Shown piece after piece: positions 15,393-22,583 of a stretch of 64,000 nucleotides of DNA. Within the stretch, counting starts at the first letter, position 1; the number at the start of each line of letters is the position of its first letter. A program made the translations under genes and the position numbers. The notes beneath the pieces are model-generated. The model made no database searches. It worked only from the letters and a program-made list of their open reading frames with translations, and was not told where the DNA came from. The stretch comes from Apilactobacillus timberlakei (GTDB lineage Bacteria; Bacillota; Bacilli; Lactobacillales; Lactobacillaceae): positions 108,743-172,742 of the forward strand of contig NZ_POST01000004.1 in assembly GCF_002993965.1 (NCBI RefSeq), written 5' to 3'.

Positions 15393-17378
15393 TTGATTAA
15401 TACAAAGCTAAATAATTGGCAATATATCAAGGAATTAGCTAATAAAGGTATTTGTATGTATCCATTAATTAAAGGCACTAAGAAGCCCGCAATTAAAGAT
15501 ATGTTAAATAATGCAACTAATGATATTAAACAGTTAAAAGAATGGTTTAAGCCTAATAAAAATGGCTTTCTAGAGTATGACGTAGCTGTTAATCCTAGTA
15601 AAAGTAATTTAATCGTTATTGATGTGGATAACCATAATAATACAAATGGTGCTAAATGGATTCATGAAAAAGAACAAGCTGGCTATATTATGCAAGCTAA
15701 GGTATCAGAAACCACTAAAAATAAAGGTGTTCATTACTTTTATATTAATGACTTAGATATTGATATTAAAGACGGCACGCATATAGATTCTAATAACTCG
15801 ATTGAATTAAAAACACAATCAACCATTATTTATCCTAGTGCTGGATATAAGCCAATAAATAGCATATTAGACAATGATATTGATGTAATGCCTAAGTGGT
15901 TAAAAGAGTGTATAAAGAATGTTGTAAGTAGCAAAAATAAGCCTAAAACAACTCATAAACGTAGGAAAAATAATATATTTACTGAATTAATTGACTTGTT
16001 TCAACATGGTATTCATAAGGGTGAGCGGAACAATAAATTAGCTCAAATAACTTCTAAACTATATGCTATGTATTTTGATGATAAAGGCGTTAAAAAGACA
16101 ATCGAGTATATTAACGATGCTTATTGTGATTATCCATTGCCACAATCAGAGATTAATACCATGCTTAAAAGTAAGGCTAAACAAAAGCATATGCTAATTA
16201 AAGTTGATGATTACGAGATTCAACAAAACAGGAACAAAATACCTTTAAAATGCTATGCTAATGGAGCACCTAAGCCTAACTTTGCTACTAATTTTAAATT
16301 AATATGTTCATATGATAATAATTTAAAGAACTTAATTAAATATAATGAATTTAGCAATGCCGTATTTATCAAAAAAGGTAATAAATGGGTTCGCTGGGAT
16401 GATACAGATTCGGGTAAGATAAGAGTATATGTTGAAAACAAATATAATTTTACCGCTAATAACAATGGAACTATGTATCAAGGTATTGAACAATATGCTT
16501 TAGAACACTCATATAACCCAGTTAAAGATATGATTAATAAAGAACAATGGGACGGTGTTAATCGTGTTGATACACTCTTTATTGACTATCTCGGAGCAGA
16601 GGACAACTCATATAATAGAATGGTAGCTCGTAAGTTTATGGTGGGTGCCATTGCAAGGGTATTTCATCCCGGATGTAAATTTGATTTAATGCCTATCTTG
16701 TTAGGCTCTCAAGGTTTAGGAAAAAGTGGTTTAATTGATCGCTTAGCTAGTGGATACTTTGAAGATCATTTAAGTAGACTAGGTGGCAGTAATAAAGATG
16801 ACACTATGAAACTTCAAGATAGTTGGTTAGTTGAAATAGCTGAACTAGAAGCTTTTAACAAGTCAAACTCTGATAGTGCTAAGGCTTTTATTACTTCACA
16901 AGAAGATAAATATAGAAAGCCTTACGGTGCAGCACCGTCAACATATTATCGCCACAATGTATTTATTGGAACAACTAATAAAGCTCAATTCTTAAATGAC
17001 CAAACAGGAAACCGCCGTTATTTACCAGTTGAATGTGGTATTAATAAAGCTACTAAGCATGTTCTTAAGCAAAGCAACGGGCAAGATGATTTAGATGATT
17101 ATGTACGTTATCAAATCTATGCAGAAGCTAAGTATATGTATGAACATGGGGAATTAATCTATTTAACTGATAGCGAAGAAAAAGAAGCCGATAGCAAAAG
17201 ACAAACTAATGAAGTGTATGATGTGGTTGCTGAAAGTGTTAAGAGCTATTTAGATATGAAGATTCCAAAAAATTGGGATGATTATGATGAGTTTCAACGC
17301 ACACAATACTATATTCGTGTATTTCAAGAGAATAGATATTCTAGTAAGTATGAAGAAAAAAAAAGACTTAGATGTTAA
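15393..17378 (+). CDS. Prim-Pol / VapE-type replication protein (primase-helicase), frameshifted at the 3' end
   Basis: Satellite replication protein, 661 aa as read. Residues about 5-175 are a bifunctional primase-polymerase domain (ICMYPLIKGTKKP, catalytic acids in LIVIDVDNH, ELKTQSTIIYPSAGY). Residues about 370-600 are the virulence-associated protein E domain, a P-loop helicase-like ATPase (Walker A LGSQGLGKSGL, Walker B region WLVEIAELEAF, FIGTTNK, TGNRRYLPVE). The start is a TTG at 15393 with AGGTGG 9 nt upstream. An A9 tract at 17356-17364 shifts the frame, and the natural C-terminal domain continues in another frame to 17580. It should act at the iteron origin just downstream. Confidence 0.85.
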   Translation: MINTKLNNWQYIKELANKGICMYPLIKGTKKPAIKDMLNNATNDIKQLKEWFKPNKNGFLEYDVAVNPSKSNLIVIDVDNHNNTNGAKWIHEKEQAGYIMQAKVSETTKNKGVHYFYINDLDIDIKDGTHIDSNNSIELKTQSTIIYPSAGYKPINSILDNDIDVMPKWLKECIKNVVSSKNKPKTTHKRRKNNIFTELIDLFQHGIHKGERNNKLAQITSKLYAMYFDDKGVKKTIEYINDAYCDYPLPQSEINTMLKSKAKQKHMLIKVDDYEIQQNRNKIPLKCYANGAPKPNFATNFKLICSYDNNLKNLIKYNEFSNAVFIKKGNKWVRWDDTDSGKIRVYVENKYNFTANNNGTMYQGIEQYALEHSYNPVKDMINKEQWDGVNRVDTLFIDYLGAEDNSYNRMVARKFMVGAIARVFHPGCKFDLMPILLGSQGLGKSGLIDRLASGYFEDHLSRLGGSNKDDTMKLQDSWLVEIAELEAFNKSNSDSAKAFITSQEDKYRKPYGAAPSTYYRHNVFIGTTNKAQFLNDQTGNRRYLPVECGINKATKHVLKQSNGQDDLDDYVRYQIYAEAKYMYEHGELIYLTDSEEKEADSKRQTNEVYDVVAESVKSYLDMKIPKNWDDYDEFQRTQYYIRVFQENRYSSKYEEKKRLRC

Positions 17379-17580
17379 TGATCTAGTTGAAATGAATGCA
17401 GTAAGCACTAAAGAATTATTAAGTATTCCGCTAAATAAAAATAATAATGCAGAAATACAAGGCAGTCCTAGAAGTTTATCTAGGCGAGTAAGTAATATCA
17501 TGAGTGGTGTAAATGAATGGAAACAGTCAAATAAAGTTAGTTTACATGATAAGTATGTACGTGGATATAAGAGAAAATAA
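17350..17580 (+). pseudogene. Out-of-frame C-terminal piece of the VapE protein
   Basis: Deleting one A from the A9 tract joins KYEEKKDLDVNDLVEMNAV directly to this frame, which ends SRRVSNIMSGVNEWKQSNKV...KYVRGYKRK. That is a compact basic domain like the winged-helix ends of VapE proteins. As written it could only be translated alone from the ATG at 17350, which lacks a good ribosome-binding site. Frameshift, transcriptional slippage on A9, or sequence error are all possible. Confidence 0.7.
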
Positions 17581-17586
17581 CGATTA

Positions 17587-17960
17587 AGCGTACCATAAGT
17601 GTACCCGAACAATTATCCTTATGAACCTTGTTAAATCGATATTTACAACATTATTATAGTTTTAATATAAACAAAACGGGTACACTAAAAAATAACAAGT
17701 GTACCTTGGATAATGCTTGATGTATCAATAATTAGAGTGCTTAGGGTACACTAGGTACACTAATATTTTTAATATATATAGGGATGATAATAATCATAAT
17801 TAATATAGCTAATATAATACTTATATATATGTTTTTATTAAAATAAGCGTACCTACCGTACCCAAGGTGTTACAAATGTTGATATAACAGCTAAAATAGC
17901 GGGTACACTAGAGCAAAAATAAGTGTACCATTAGTGTACTTAAGCGTACCCAAGTGTACC
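17587..17960. other. Predicted satellite replication origin with 13 iterons
   Basis: No gene is present here. Copies of AGTGTACC (or its complement GGTACACT, with AGCGTACC variants) lie at 17587, 17598, 17679, 17698, 17745, 17754, 17846, 17855 (ACCGTACC), 17902, 17922, 17933 (AGTGTACT), 17943 and 17953. They form two clusters flanking an 84-bp AT-only-like core (17762-17845). Iterons around an unwinding region directly after the replication gene are the layout of SaPI/PICI origins. The iteron binder is probably the Prim-Pol/VapE protein or its C-terminal domain. Confidence 0.85.
17762..17845. other. AT-rich core of the origin (probable unwinding element)
   Basis: Eighty-four bases almost free of G and C between the left (6 copies) and right (7 copies) iteron clusters, with TATATA runs. 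A DNA-unwinding role is inferred from position and composition. Confidence 0.65.
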
Positions 17961-17986
17961 AAAGTAAAAAAATAGGAGTTATAACA

Positions 17987-18169
17987 ATGGAAAACAACCA
18001 AGAAACTACTAAATATATTATTAATGCAAAGACCTATGAAAGTTTAAAGTATATGATGATTGATTTTATGGACGATACACCAGATATTAATGGCTCATGT
18101 ATTGCTAGAAAATGTGATATTAATGCTTTAATTGATGAGATTGATAAAACACGAGTTAAAACTATGTAG
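17987..18169 (+). CDS. Small acidic satellite protein (60 aa)
   Basis: A 60-aa protein (MENNQETTKYIINAKTYESL...) starting at ATG 17987 with AGGAG 8 nt upstream; the frame opens further left but that part lies in the iteron cluster. Acidic, probably helical, with two Cys. No family recognised. It lies between the origin and terS and ends at a hairpin terminator. Confidence 0.6.
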   Translation: MENNQETTKYIINAKTYESLKYMMIDFMDDTPDINGSCIARKCDINALIDEIDKTRVKTM

Positions 18170-18179
18170 TTAATATATT

Positions 18180-18217
18180 GGGAGTGCATTACGCTTATTG
18201 CGGTGTACTCCTTTTAT
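18180..18217 (+). terminator. Hairpin terminator before terS
   Basis: GGAGTGCA pairs with TGTACTCC and an inner CGC/GCG stem caps it, followed by T4. The short T run makes it a moderate terminator or attenuator between the replication genes and terS. Confidence 0.6.
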
Positions 18218-18252
18218 TATGCTGATTCTAATTAGAAAGGAATATTAAAATA

Positions 18253-19098
18253 ATGAATAAATGGGATAAAATTAAGAATGAATATGAAAATACAGATATA
18301 TCAATGCGTAAGCTTGCTACTAAATATGATGTAAATTACTCAACATTACGAGTTAAAAAGAATAAAGAACAATGGAACAAAAACGAGAACATTATAAACG
18401 GTGTTACCGGTTTAGAAAACAGTGGACTAACAAATAAAGAACAAGAGTTTTGTATTGAGTATTTGAATGATTTTAATGCAACGAGAGCATACAGGGATGT
18501 ATATAAATGTAAATATCGTACAGCACGTGTAAAGGGGTGTCAGTTGCTTGCAAAAGATAACATTAAGCAAAATATCAATGACTTAAAAAAGTCTATGCAA
18601 GGCGAAAAATTGCTTACTACAAGTGATGTTGTTGATAAACTAATTGAGATGTTTTTTATTAATACTAACGAGTATGTTAAATGGGGCAATCGGGATGTTG
18701 TTGATGAAGAAACTGGCGAAACTTATAAAAAGTCTTACTTATATTTAAAAGATAGTGAAGAAGTTGATACATCCCTAATAGATGGCGTTAGTTTGGGTGT
18801 TAATGGTGCAAGTGTGAAGCCATATAATAAAATGCAGATTGCTAAGTTATTACTTGAATACTTACCACAAGGCAAAACAGGGGATAAGGTTGATCCAGTT
18901 GTTAATGCAGTTAGTCAGAGCATGGCAACAAATAAGCAAGATAAGATTAGGATTGAAAATGAATATAAAAAGCGTTTATTAAAGCAATTAGATGGGGCAG
19001 ATAGTCAACAAATGAGCCAATTAGGTAAACTAATGGATATACTAGAAAACTCCGATACTGACAATGAGCAAGCACATATGAACGATGTAGAAGAATAA
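18253..19098 (+). CDS. terS: Phage terminase small subunit (satellite TerS)
   Basis: A 281-aa protein. The N terminus has an HTH (WDKIKNEYENTDISMRKLATKYDVNYSTLRVKK) followed by the terminase_2 core (LTNKEQEFCIEYLNDFNATRAYRDVYKCKYRTARVKGCQLLAKDNIKQNI, about 59-108) and a helical, acidic C terminus for oligomerisation and portal or TerL contact. TerS recognises pac or cos DNA. With no large subunit nearby, the satellite must borrow TerL from its helper, as SaPIs do, so this gene is the main evidence for packaging piracy. AGAAAGG precedes the ATG. A terminator follows. Confidence 0.88.
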   Translation: MNKWDKIKNEYENTDISMRKLATKYDVNYSTLRVKKNKEQWNKNENIINGVTGLENSGLTNKEQEFCIEYLNDFNATRAYRDVYKCKYRTARVKGCQLLAKDNIKQNINDLKKSMQGEKLLTTSDVVDKLIEMFFINTNEYVKWGNRDVVDEETGETYKKSYLYLKDSEEVDTSLIDGVSLGVNGASVKPYNKMQIAKLLLEYLPQGKTGDKVDPVVNAVSQSMATNKQDKIRIENEYKKRLLKQLDGADSQQMSQLGKLMDILENSDTDNEQAHMNDVEE

Positions 19099-19134
19099 AA
19101 AAGACAGCCATAATATGTAATTGGCTGTCTTTTA
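19098..19134. terminator. Bidirectional terminator after terS
   Basis: Perfect AAAAGACAGCCA / TGGCTGTCTTTT stem. It ends terS and, on the other strand, the gene at 19139. Confidence 0.9.
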
Positions 19135-19138
19135 TAAT

Positions 19139-19450
19139 TTAAAAATATAAATCAAACATTATTTCATGTTCATTTGAATCTTCATTTAACTTCTTAATTC
19201 CAACTAAATATGAATTATTAGTGTCTAAAGAATCTATGTAACTCTTATCAATGTTTTCAAAACATTCATCATAATTTTCAAACATTATCTTTTTAATATG
19301 TTTAGCAATTTGATTATTAGTACCATTAATTATGTATTTGAAATCATTATTGATAAATAGATGTAAATTTAAAGTATGTCCAATTGAATTAATATCGTTT
19401 GCAATTGGCATTCCTGCACCATATTTTACTAAATTAATATCACAATACAT
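19139..19450 (-). CDS. Unknown satellite cargo protein (103 aa)
   Basis: A 103-aa protein (MYCDINLVKYGAGMPIAND...) with a strong GAGGTGAG ribosome-binding site upstream of the ATG at 19450. It has mixed alpha/beta character, is acidic at the C terminus, and has no membrane helix or recognised motif. It is convergent with terS and starts a set of minus-strand genes, the position where PICIs keep cargo or interference genes. Function unknown. Confidence 0.65.
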   Translation of the reverse strand: MYCDINLVKYGAGMPIANDINSIGHTLNLHLFINNDFKYIINGTNNQIAKHIKKIMFENYDECFENIDKSYIDSLDTNNSYLVGIKKLNEDSNEHEIMFDLYF

Positions 19451-20393
19451 TGTCTCACCTCACTTCCATTTATTGATAAGCAATAAATATAACATGTTAC
19501 ATTTGATAAAGTCAATATCTATTTATGGGGTGTCTCCAAAATTGGCTGAACCCATTAATTAGAGAACGCAAAATTGCGTTTTCATATGGTTGTCAGTTAT
19601 TTGCCATTGGTTTCCTTAATTTAGGGAAAGCCATTGAGATTAGTGTTTTAAATGGGGTTGCCGAAAAATCGGCTACCTGCATGGGGCTGGCTGAAAATTA
19701 AGCCACCGTAATAGCCAAAAAATACGATAACGTTTAAACATTGCTATTATTAGTGTTTAAGTGGGTATCAACATAATTGTTGATACTCTCTTTTTTTATC
19801 GTTACGGACTTTTTTGTCCTTTACGTGATAGTTGCAACCATTGCATACATAAAAGTGGGAAAAAGGCAGATGAAATTTAATATAATTGCGTCTCATTTTG
19901 CTACGGTATTACCTTATTAACAGTGTTTAGTAGTGAAACTTTATATATTCTTGCAACCATGAATGCAACCTTTGCATACGTAGAAATGTTAAAAATGTCT
20001 AGTTAATTAGCAACTGCCTAAAATGGGAATGTGGTAGCTAGGTAGCAAGATACGACCTAGTTTATTATGGATCATTGTATATTTAAGGTGCCACCAAATT
20101 GGTGACACCCACATAATTAAATGAATGAGGTACCAAAACAGTCCACCATTGACAGCTGATATCGTGAAGTGCGATAGCAGGTAAATATAAAGTAGGGGGT
20201 GCCGAATCGCCACCCGCTGATTATTAAAGAGCTATTTAACTTAAACACTCATATAAAATAAAAAAGCCACTGATAATTAAATCAATAGCTAATAGCCCGA
20301 CGCAAAATTGCGTCCGTCTTTGTTGTTAACGTTCAATCTAATTTTATGTTTTTTTATTAAAATTGTCTAATTATTCAATTTCACACTTCATTT
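19451..20393. repeat. Dyad-rich non-coding region A
   Basis: No convincing gene in 940 bp. It holds short inverted repeats with A/T-rich centres: 19525-19555 (ATGGG..CCAAAATTGG..CCCAT), 19565-19580, 19611-19629, 19656-19677, 19688-19705, 19806-19819, 20087-20109, 20197-20215 and 20299-20314. Many carry an outer GG(T/C)G / C(A/G)CC stem and a single mismatched pair. There are also degenerate direct repeats: TGCAACC-TTGCATAC at 19833 and 19964, and TTAGTGTTT at 19640 and 19750. Together with region B it is the least explained part of the island. Confidence 0.75.
19765..19797 (+). terminator. Rho-independent terminator inside dyad region A
   Basis: GTATCAACA-TAAT-TGTTGATAC is a perfect 9-bp stem followed by T7 on the plus strand. 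It implies that a rightward transcript runs through the left part of region A. Confidence 0.75.
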
Positions 20394-20654
20394 TTACTTT
20401 TTGGTTTTTAAACTATCTGTAGTTATCACTCTAAAATTATTTGCGTTGACAGTAACTCTAATTTGATTATCAAAATTATATACATAATAATTTTTGCCCT
20501 TTTTCTCAATTTTAGAAGATGTGAATATAGTTTTTTTGATTAATTTTTCTATGGATTCATTTGATAAATTAATTTTTAGTTTCTTTGATATTCTTATATA
20601 GACTAATTTTGTATAACAAATATTTTTAGCTATTTTTAACTTTAATTCTTTCAA
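20394..20654 (-). CDS. DUF3781-like protein
   Basis: An 86-aa basic protein. The N-terminal LKIAKNICYTKLVYIRISKKLKI and the C-terminal pattern KKGKNYYVYNFDNQIRVTVN followed by FRVITTDSL match my memory of DUF3781 proteins, short proteins of unknown role in Firmicutes. AGAGGTAC-type ribosome-binding site. It sits between the two dyad-rich regions, convergent with none of the packaging genes, and is probably cargo. The family call is from motif memory and has not been searched. Confidence 0.6.
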   Translation of the reverse strand: MKELKLKIAKNICYTKLVYIRISKKLKINLSNESIEKLIKKTIFTSSKIEKKGKNYYVYNFDNQIRVTVNANNFRVITTDSLKTKK

Positions 20655-21338
20655 AGTGTACCTCTCAATTATAAAATCTATTATATTACTTTACGACTAC
20701 TTTAATTATGCACCGATAAATACATTAAAGGTATTTGTTTATAATTTTTATATTGTCCGACGCAAAATTGCGTCCGTTGCTTGTTTCCGAAATATCGGAG
20801 TCACGTTTATAGGTTTAACGCTAATATGCTGAAAACCCAAAAATGGTTTTTCACAAAAGTGAGAATAACTTAACACTTTGATATTAGTAAATGACAAAAT
20901 AATCAATCACGATAACCAGCTCATAATTGAGCCCGAACCATTATTGGTTTGGTCGACCCTAAAGCAGAGCAATCTAATTATAATAACGCTTAGGGCTTAT
21001 ATATTTAGTTTTCCCAAAATTTGATAATCAGACAACCACGCACTTTTGAGAATCCTAAATTAGGACTATCACGGGGGTATGCGCAAAATTGAGCAGACCT
21101 ATTTAAGCAATGATCTAACGATTAGTTCATATTGACCTAATGGAGTTATGAGAGCTCATAATTGAGCTTTGAAATTGTTTATAATTGGCTTCTCAAATTA
21201 CTGGAGAAGCGTATTTAGGTGCCTTAAATTAGGGATAATAAAAGATAATGAATGGTTTAATTTAGGTGCTCCATTTTGGAGCAATTAAGCAGTTACAAGG
21301 TTATAAGCTTATATATACGTGTTTCACATTTTTGTTAA
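20655..21338. repeat. Dyad-rich non-coding region B
   Basis: About 680 bp without a convincing gene. Dyads: 20759-20774, 20786-20799 (TCCGA-AATA-TCGGA), 20832-20850, 20851-20862, 20919-20932 (GCTCA-TAAT-TGAGC), 20936-20949, 21053-21065 (TCCTAA-A-TTAGGA), 21080-21095, 21153-21168 (AGCTCA-TAAT-TGAGCT), 21188-21210 and 21267-21283 (TGCTCCA-TTT-TGGAGCA). The dyad at 20757-20776 is an exact copy of region A's last one (CCGACGCAAAATTGCGTCCG). Spacing is irregular, roughly one per 60 bp. Confidence 0.75.
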
Positions 21339-21809
21339 TTACGATAACCATTTTAAATTATTGTGATCCATTTTATAGTCCATTGAGCATACTAAAGCGA
21401 AGTTATCTATACTTAAAGCATTTATACTATTATTTAATATTGTTTTATATAAGTCCTTTGTATTTTCATGTTTATTAGCGATTCCATGAGTTATACTTTT
21501 TATACCTTTTGAATATTCTTTTTTATTGAATGAATCATCTAAGGTATTAATACTACTCAGATAGGTGTAGTTAATTCTAGAAAACTCATTAAGAATTAGA
21601 ACTTTTGTAAAGGTTTTAACTTTCATGAAGCGATTACCAGCTTTTAAGCTTATAGCCATTACTTTATGTTTCTTTGAGTAATTCTCACATTTTTTAACAT
21701 CTTCTATAATATCTTTTAAGTTTTTGGGTATTTTAATACTAATGTGTTCTCTGTTATCAAAGTGTACATATATAGTTGATACTGGTTTAAGTTCTGCTGT
21801 TGTATTCAA
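21339..21809 (-). CDS. Unknown satellite cargo protein (156 aa)
   Basis: A 156-aa protein starting at a TTG (complement of 21807-21809) with AAAGGATG just upstream. Charged, Lys/Asn-rich, predicted alpha/beta in the first 75 residues (STIYVHFDNREHISIKIPKNLKDIIEDV) and helical afterwards. No motif recognised and no membrane segment. It is the last gene before the right att site; in PICIs this position often holds accessory genes. Confidence 0.6.
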   Translation of the reverse strand: MNTTAELKPVSTIYVHFDNREHISIKIPKNLKDIIEDVKKCENYSKKHKVMAISLKAGNRFMKVKTFTKVLILNEFSRINYTYLSSINTLDDSFNKKEYSKGIKSITHGIANKHENTKDLYKTILNNSINALSIDNFALVCSMDYKMDHNNLKWLS

Positions 21810-21883
21810 ATTATCATCCTTTGATTTAGATTTATTTATTATTTAAATTATATATCAATAAAATAGGAAGTAAAAATAAAAAA

Positions 21884-21923
21884 GCCACCCAAAAGAGTAG
21901 CTTAGTCATCCCGTCCCACACGA
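21884..21923 (-). repeat. Right-end copy of the terminator-motif block
   Basis: On the minus strand TCGTGTGGGACGGG (complement of 21910-21923) is followed by a GCTACTC / GGGTGGC hairpin and T6. It parallels the block at 11226-11271 in the relic and shares the CGTGTGGG-RCGG word with 12717 and 14203. Confidence 0.65.
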
Positions 21924-21954
21924 CAATAATTATTAATATTTATGTTGTTTCTAT

Positions 21955-21995
21955 ACTGTTATTTTTACTGTCATACTGTCATGGATACTGTCATT
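21955..21995. repeat. Right arm-type integrase sites (ACTGTCAT x4)
   Basis: ACTGTTATT at 21955, ACTGTCAT at 21967 and 21975, and ACTGTCATT at 21987: two pairs with a 12-bp period. They share their word and period with the left arm sites at 11521 and lie about 100-135 bp inside the right core. Confidence 0.7.
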
Positions 21996-22036
21996 AAATT
22001 ATACGTAATTATCTTATATTTTATATTAAAACAAAG

Positions 22037-22081
22037 AAAAAGCCCGCTGTTACGGTAAATTTAAAACCAATAACAACGAGC
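22037..22081 (-). terminator. Terminator of ssrA carried by the satellite
   Basis: On the minus strand GCTCGTTGTTA pairs with TAACAGCGGGC (two G-U pairs) and is followed by T5. It gives ssrA a replacement terminator after integration. Confidence 0.8.
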
Positions 22082-22088
22082 TTTTTAT

Positions 22089-22115
22089 ATCTAATGGAGT
22101 CGGCGGGATTTGAAC
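22089..22115. mobile_element. Right attachment site, within the ssrA 3' end
   Basis: Holds the 19-bp core ATCTAATGGAGTCGGCGGG shared with 11426-11444. It covers the encoded CCA and the acceptor and T-arm of tmRNA, so insertion leaves tmRNA intact. Confidence 0.9.
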
Positions 22116-22462
22116 CCGCGTCCGAGCATATCGCCATTCGAATTTCTACGCTCATAGGAGTATTATTTAAATTTCACTAATCAAAACGCCATACACCAAG
22201 GCTATCATGATTAGCTAACCTGATTAATCTCTTCTATCAACTTCAGGTGGGAGTTGAATAGCGTAACCTATTTCATATAAAACCCAATGTTAACCCATAG
22301 GCAAAGCTAAATCGGATTGCTACAAAGTTACTTATTAAGCAACTGCAGCTAAGTTTGAATTATTGTTTGCAGTTATAATTTAAAACTGGACGGTTTTGCG
22401 TAGACGCCGCTACGTAACGCCATTCGAATTCGAACTATACCCGTCGAATCCATAACGACCCC
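22095..22462 (-). ncRNA. ssrA: Transfer-messenger RNA
   Basis: One-piece tmRNA of about 368 nt. The 5' end is GGGGTCGTTATGGATTCGACGG and the 3' end CGGGTTCAAATCCCGCCGACTCCA, split here as CGGGTTCAAATCCC and GCCGACTCCA. The tag frame (complement of 22335-22370) reads GCA AAC AAT AAT TCA AAC TTA GCT GCA GTT GCT TAA, giving tag (A)ANNNSNLAAVA. It frees stalled ribosomes and marks the peptide for proteolysis. The tag ends in AAVA rather than the usual ALAA/AVAA. The 3' end is the satellite's integration site. Confidence 0.95.
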
Positions 22463-22583
22463 AATACTTACATAATCTATTTTATCATAATATGGCATTG
22501 TGTAAAACATTTATAATTCTTAGCATAAAATATTAATAAAACTACCTAATTATTGTTATAATTATTATATTGAAGGTGAATTA

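Larger units (their letters stand above)
11426..22107. mobile_element. PICI-like phage satellite integrated in ssrA
   Basis: A 10.66-kb island between two 19-bp core repeats. From left to right it has an integrase (minus), a repressor (minus), a divergent control region, an Xis-like HTH gene, a Rha-type regulator, a Prim-Pol/VapE replication gene, an iteron origin and a terminase small subunit. Then come minus-strand genes of unknown role in dyad-rich DNA. No large terminase, portal, capsid, tail, holin or lysin gene is present. This gene set and order is that of Gram-positive phage-inducible chromosomal islands, which replicate on helper-phage induction and redirect packaging. The helper is unknown. 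Confidence 0.85.

Noticed and set aside
17587-17960. CRISPR array
   Set aside because: The repeats are only 8 bp, in both orientations, with irregular spacing and an AT-rich gap, and there are no cas genes. An iteron origin explains them better.
19451-21338. GOLLD or ROOL large phage RNA
   Set aside because: Both are known from Lactobacillales prophages and lie near packaging genes, so I considered them. I could not recognise their conserved features, and the very short loops and a terminator in the middle argue against one ~600-800-nt RNA. A covariance-model search would settle it.
19451-21338. Retron or reverse-transcriptase-based system
   Set aside because: No reverse transcriptase gene or msr/msd-like pair is present in the island.
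21266-21478. Plus-strand frame of 70 aa at the edge of dyad region B
   Set aside because: Its start lies in a dyad, there is no ribosome-binding site, and it overlaps the better-supported minus-strand gene at 21339.
11426-22107. Complete or remnant prophage
   Set aside because: Size, exact att borders, a full replication module with origin and terS but no structural or lysis gene fit a satellite better than a deleted prophage.
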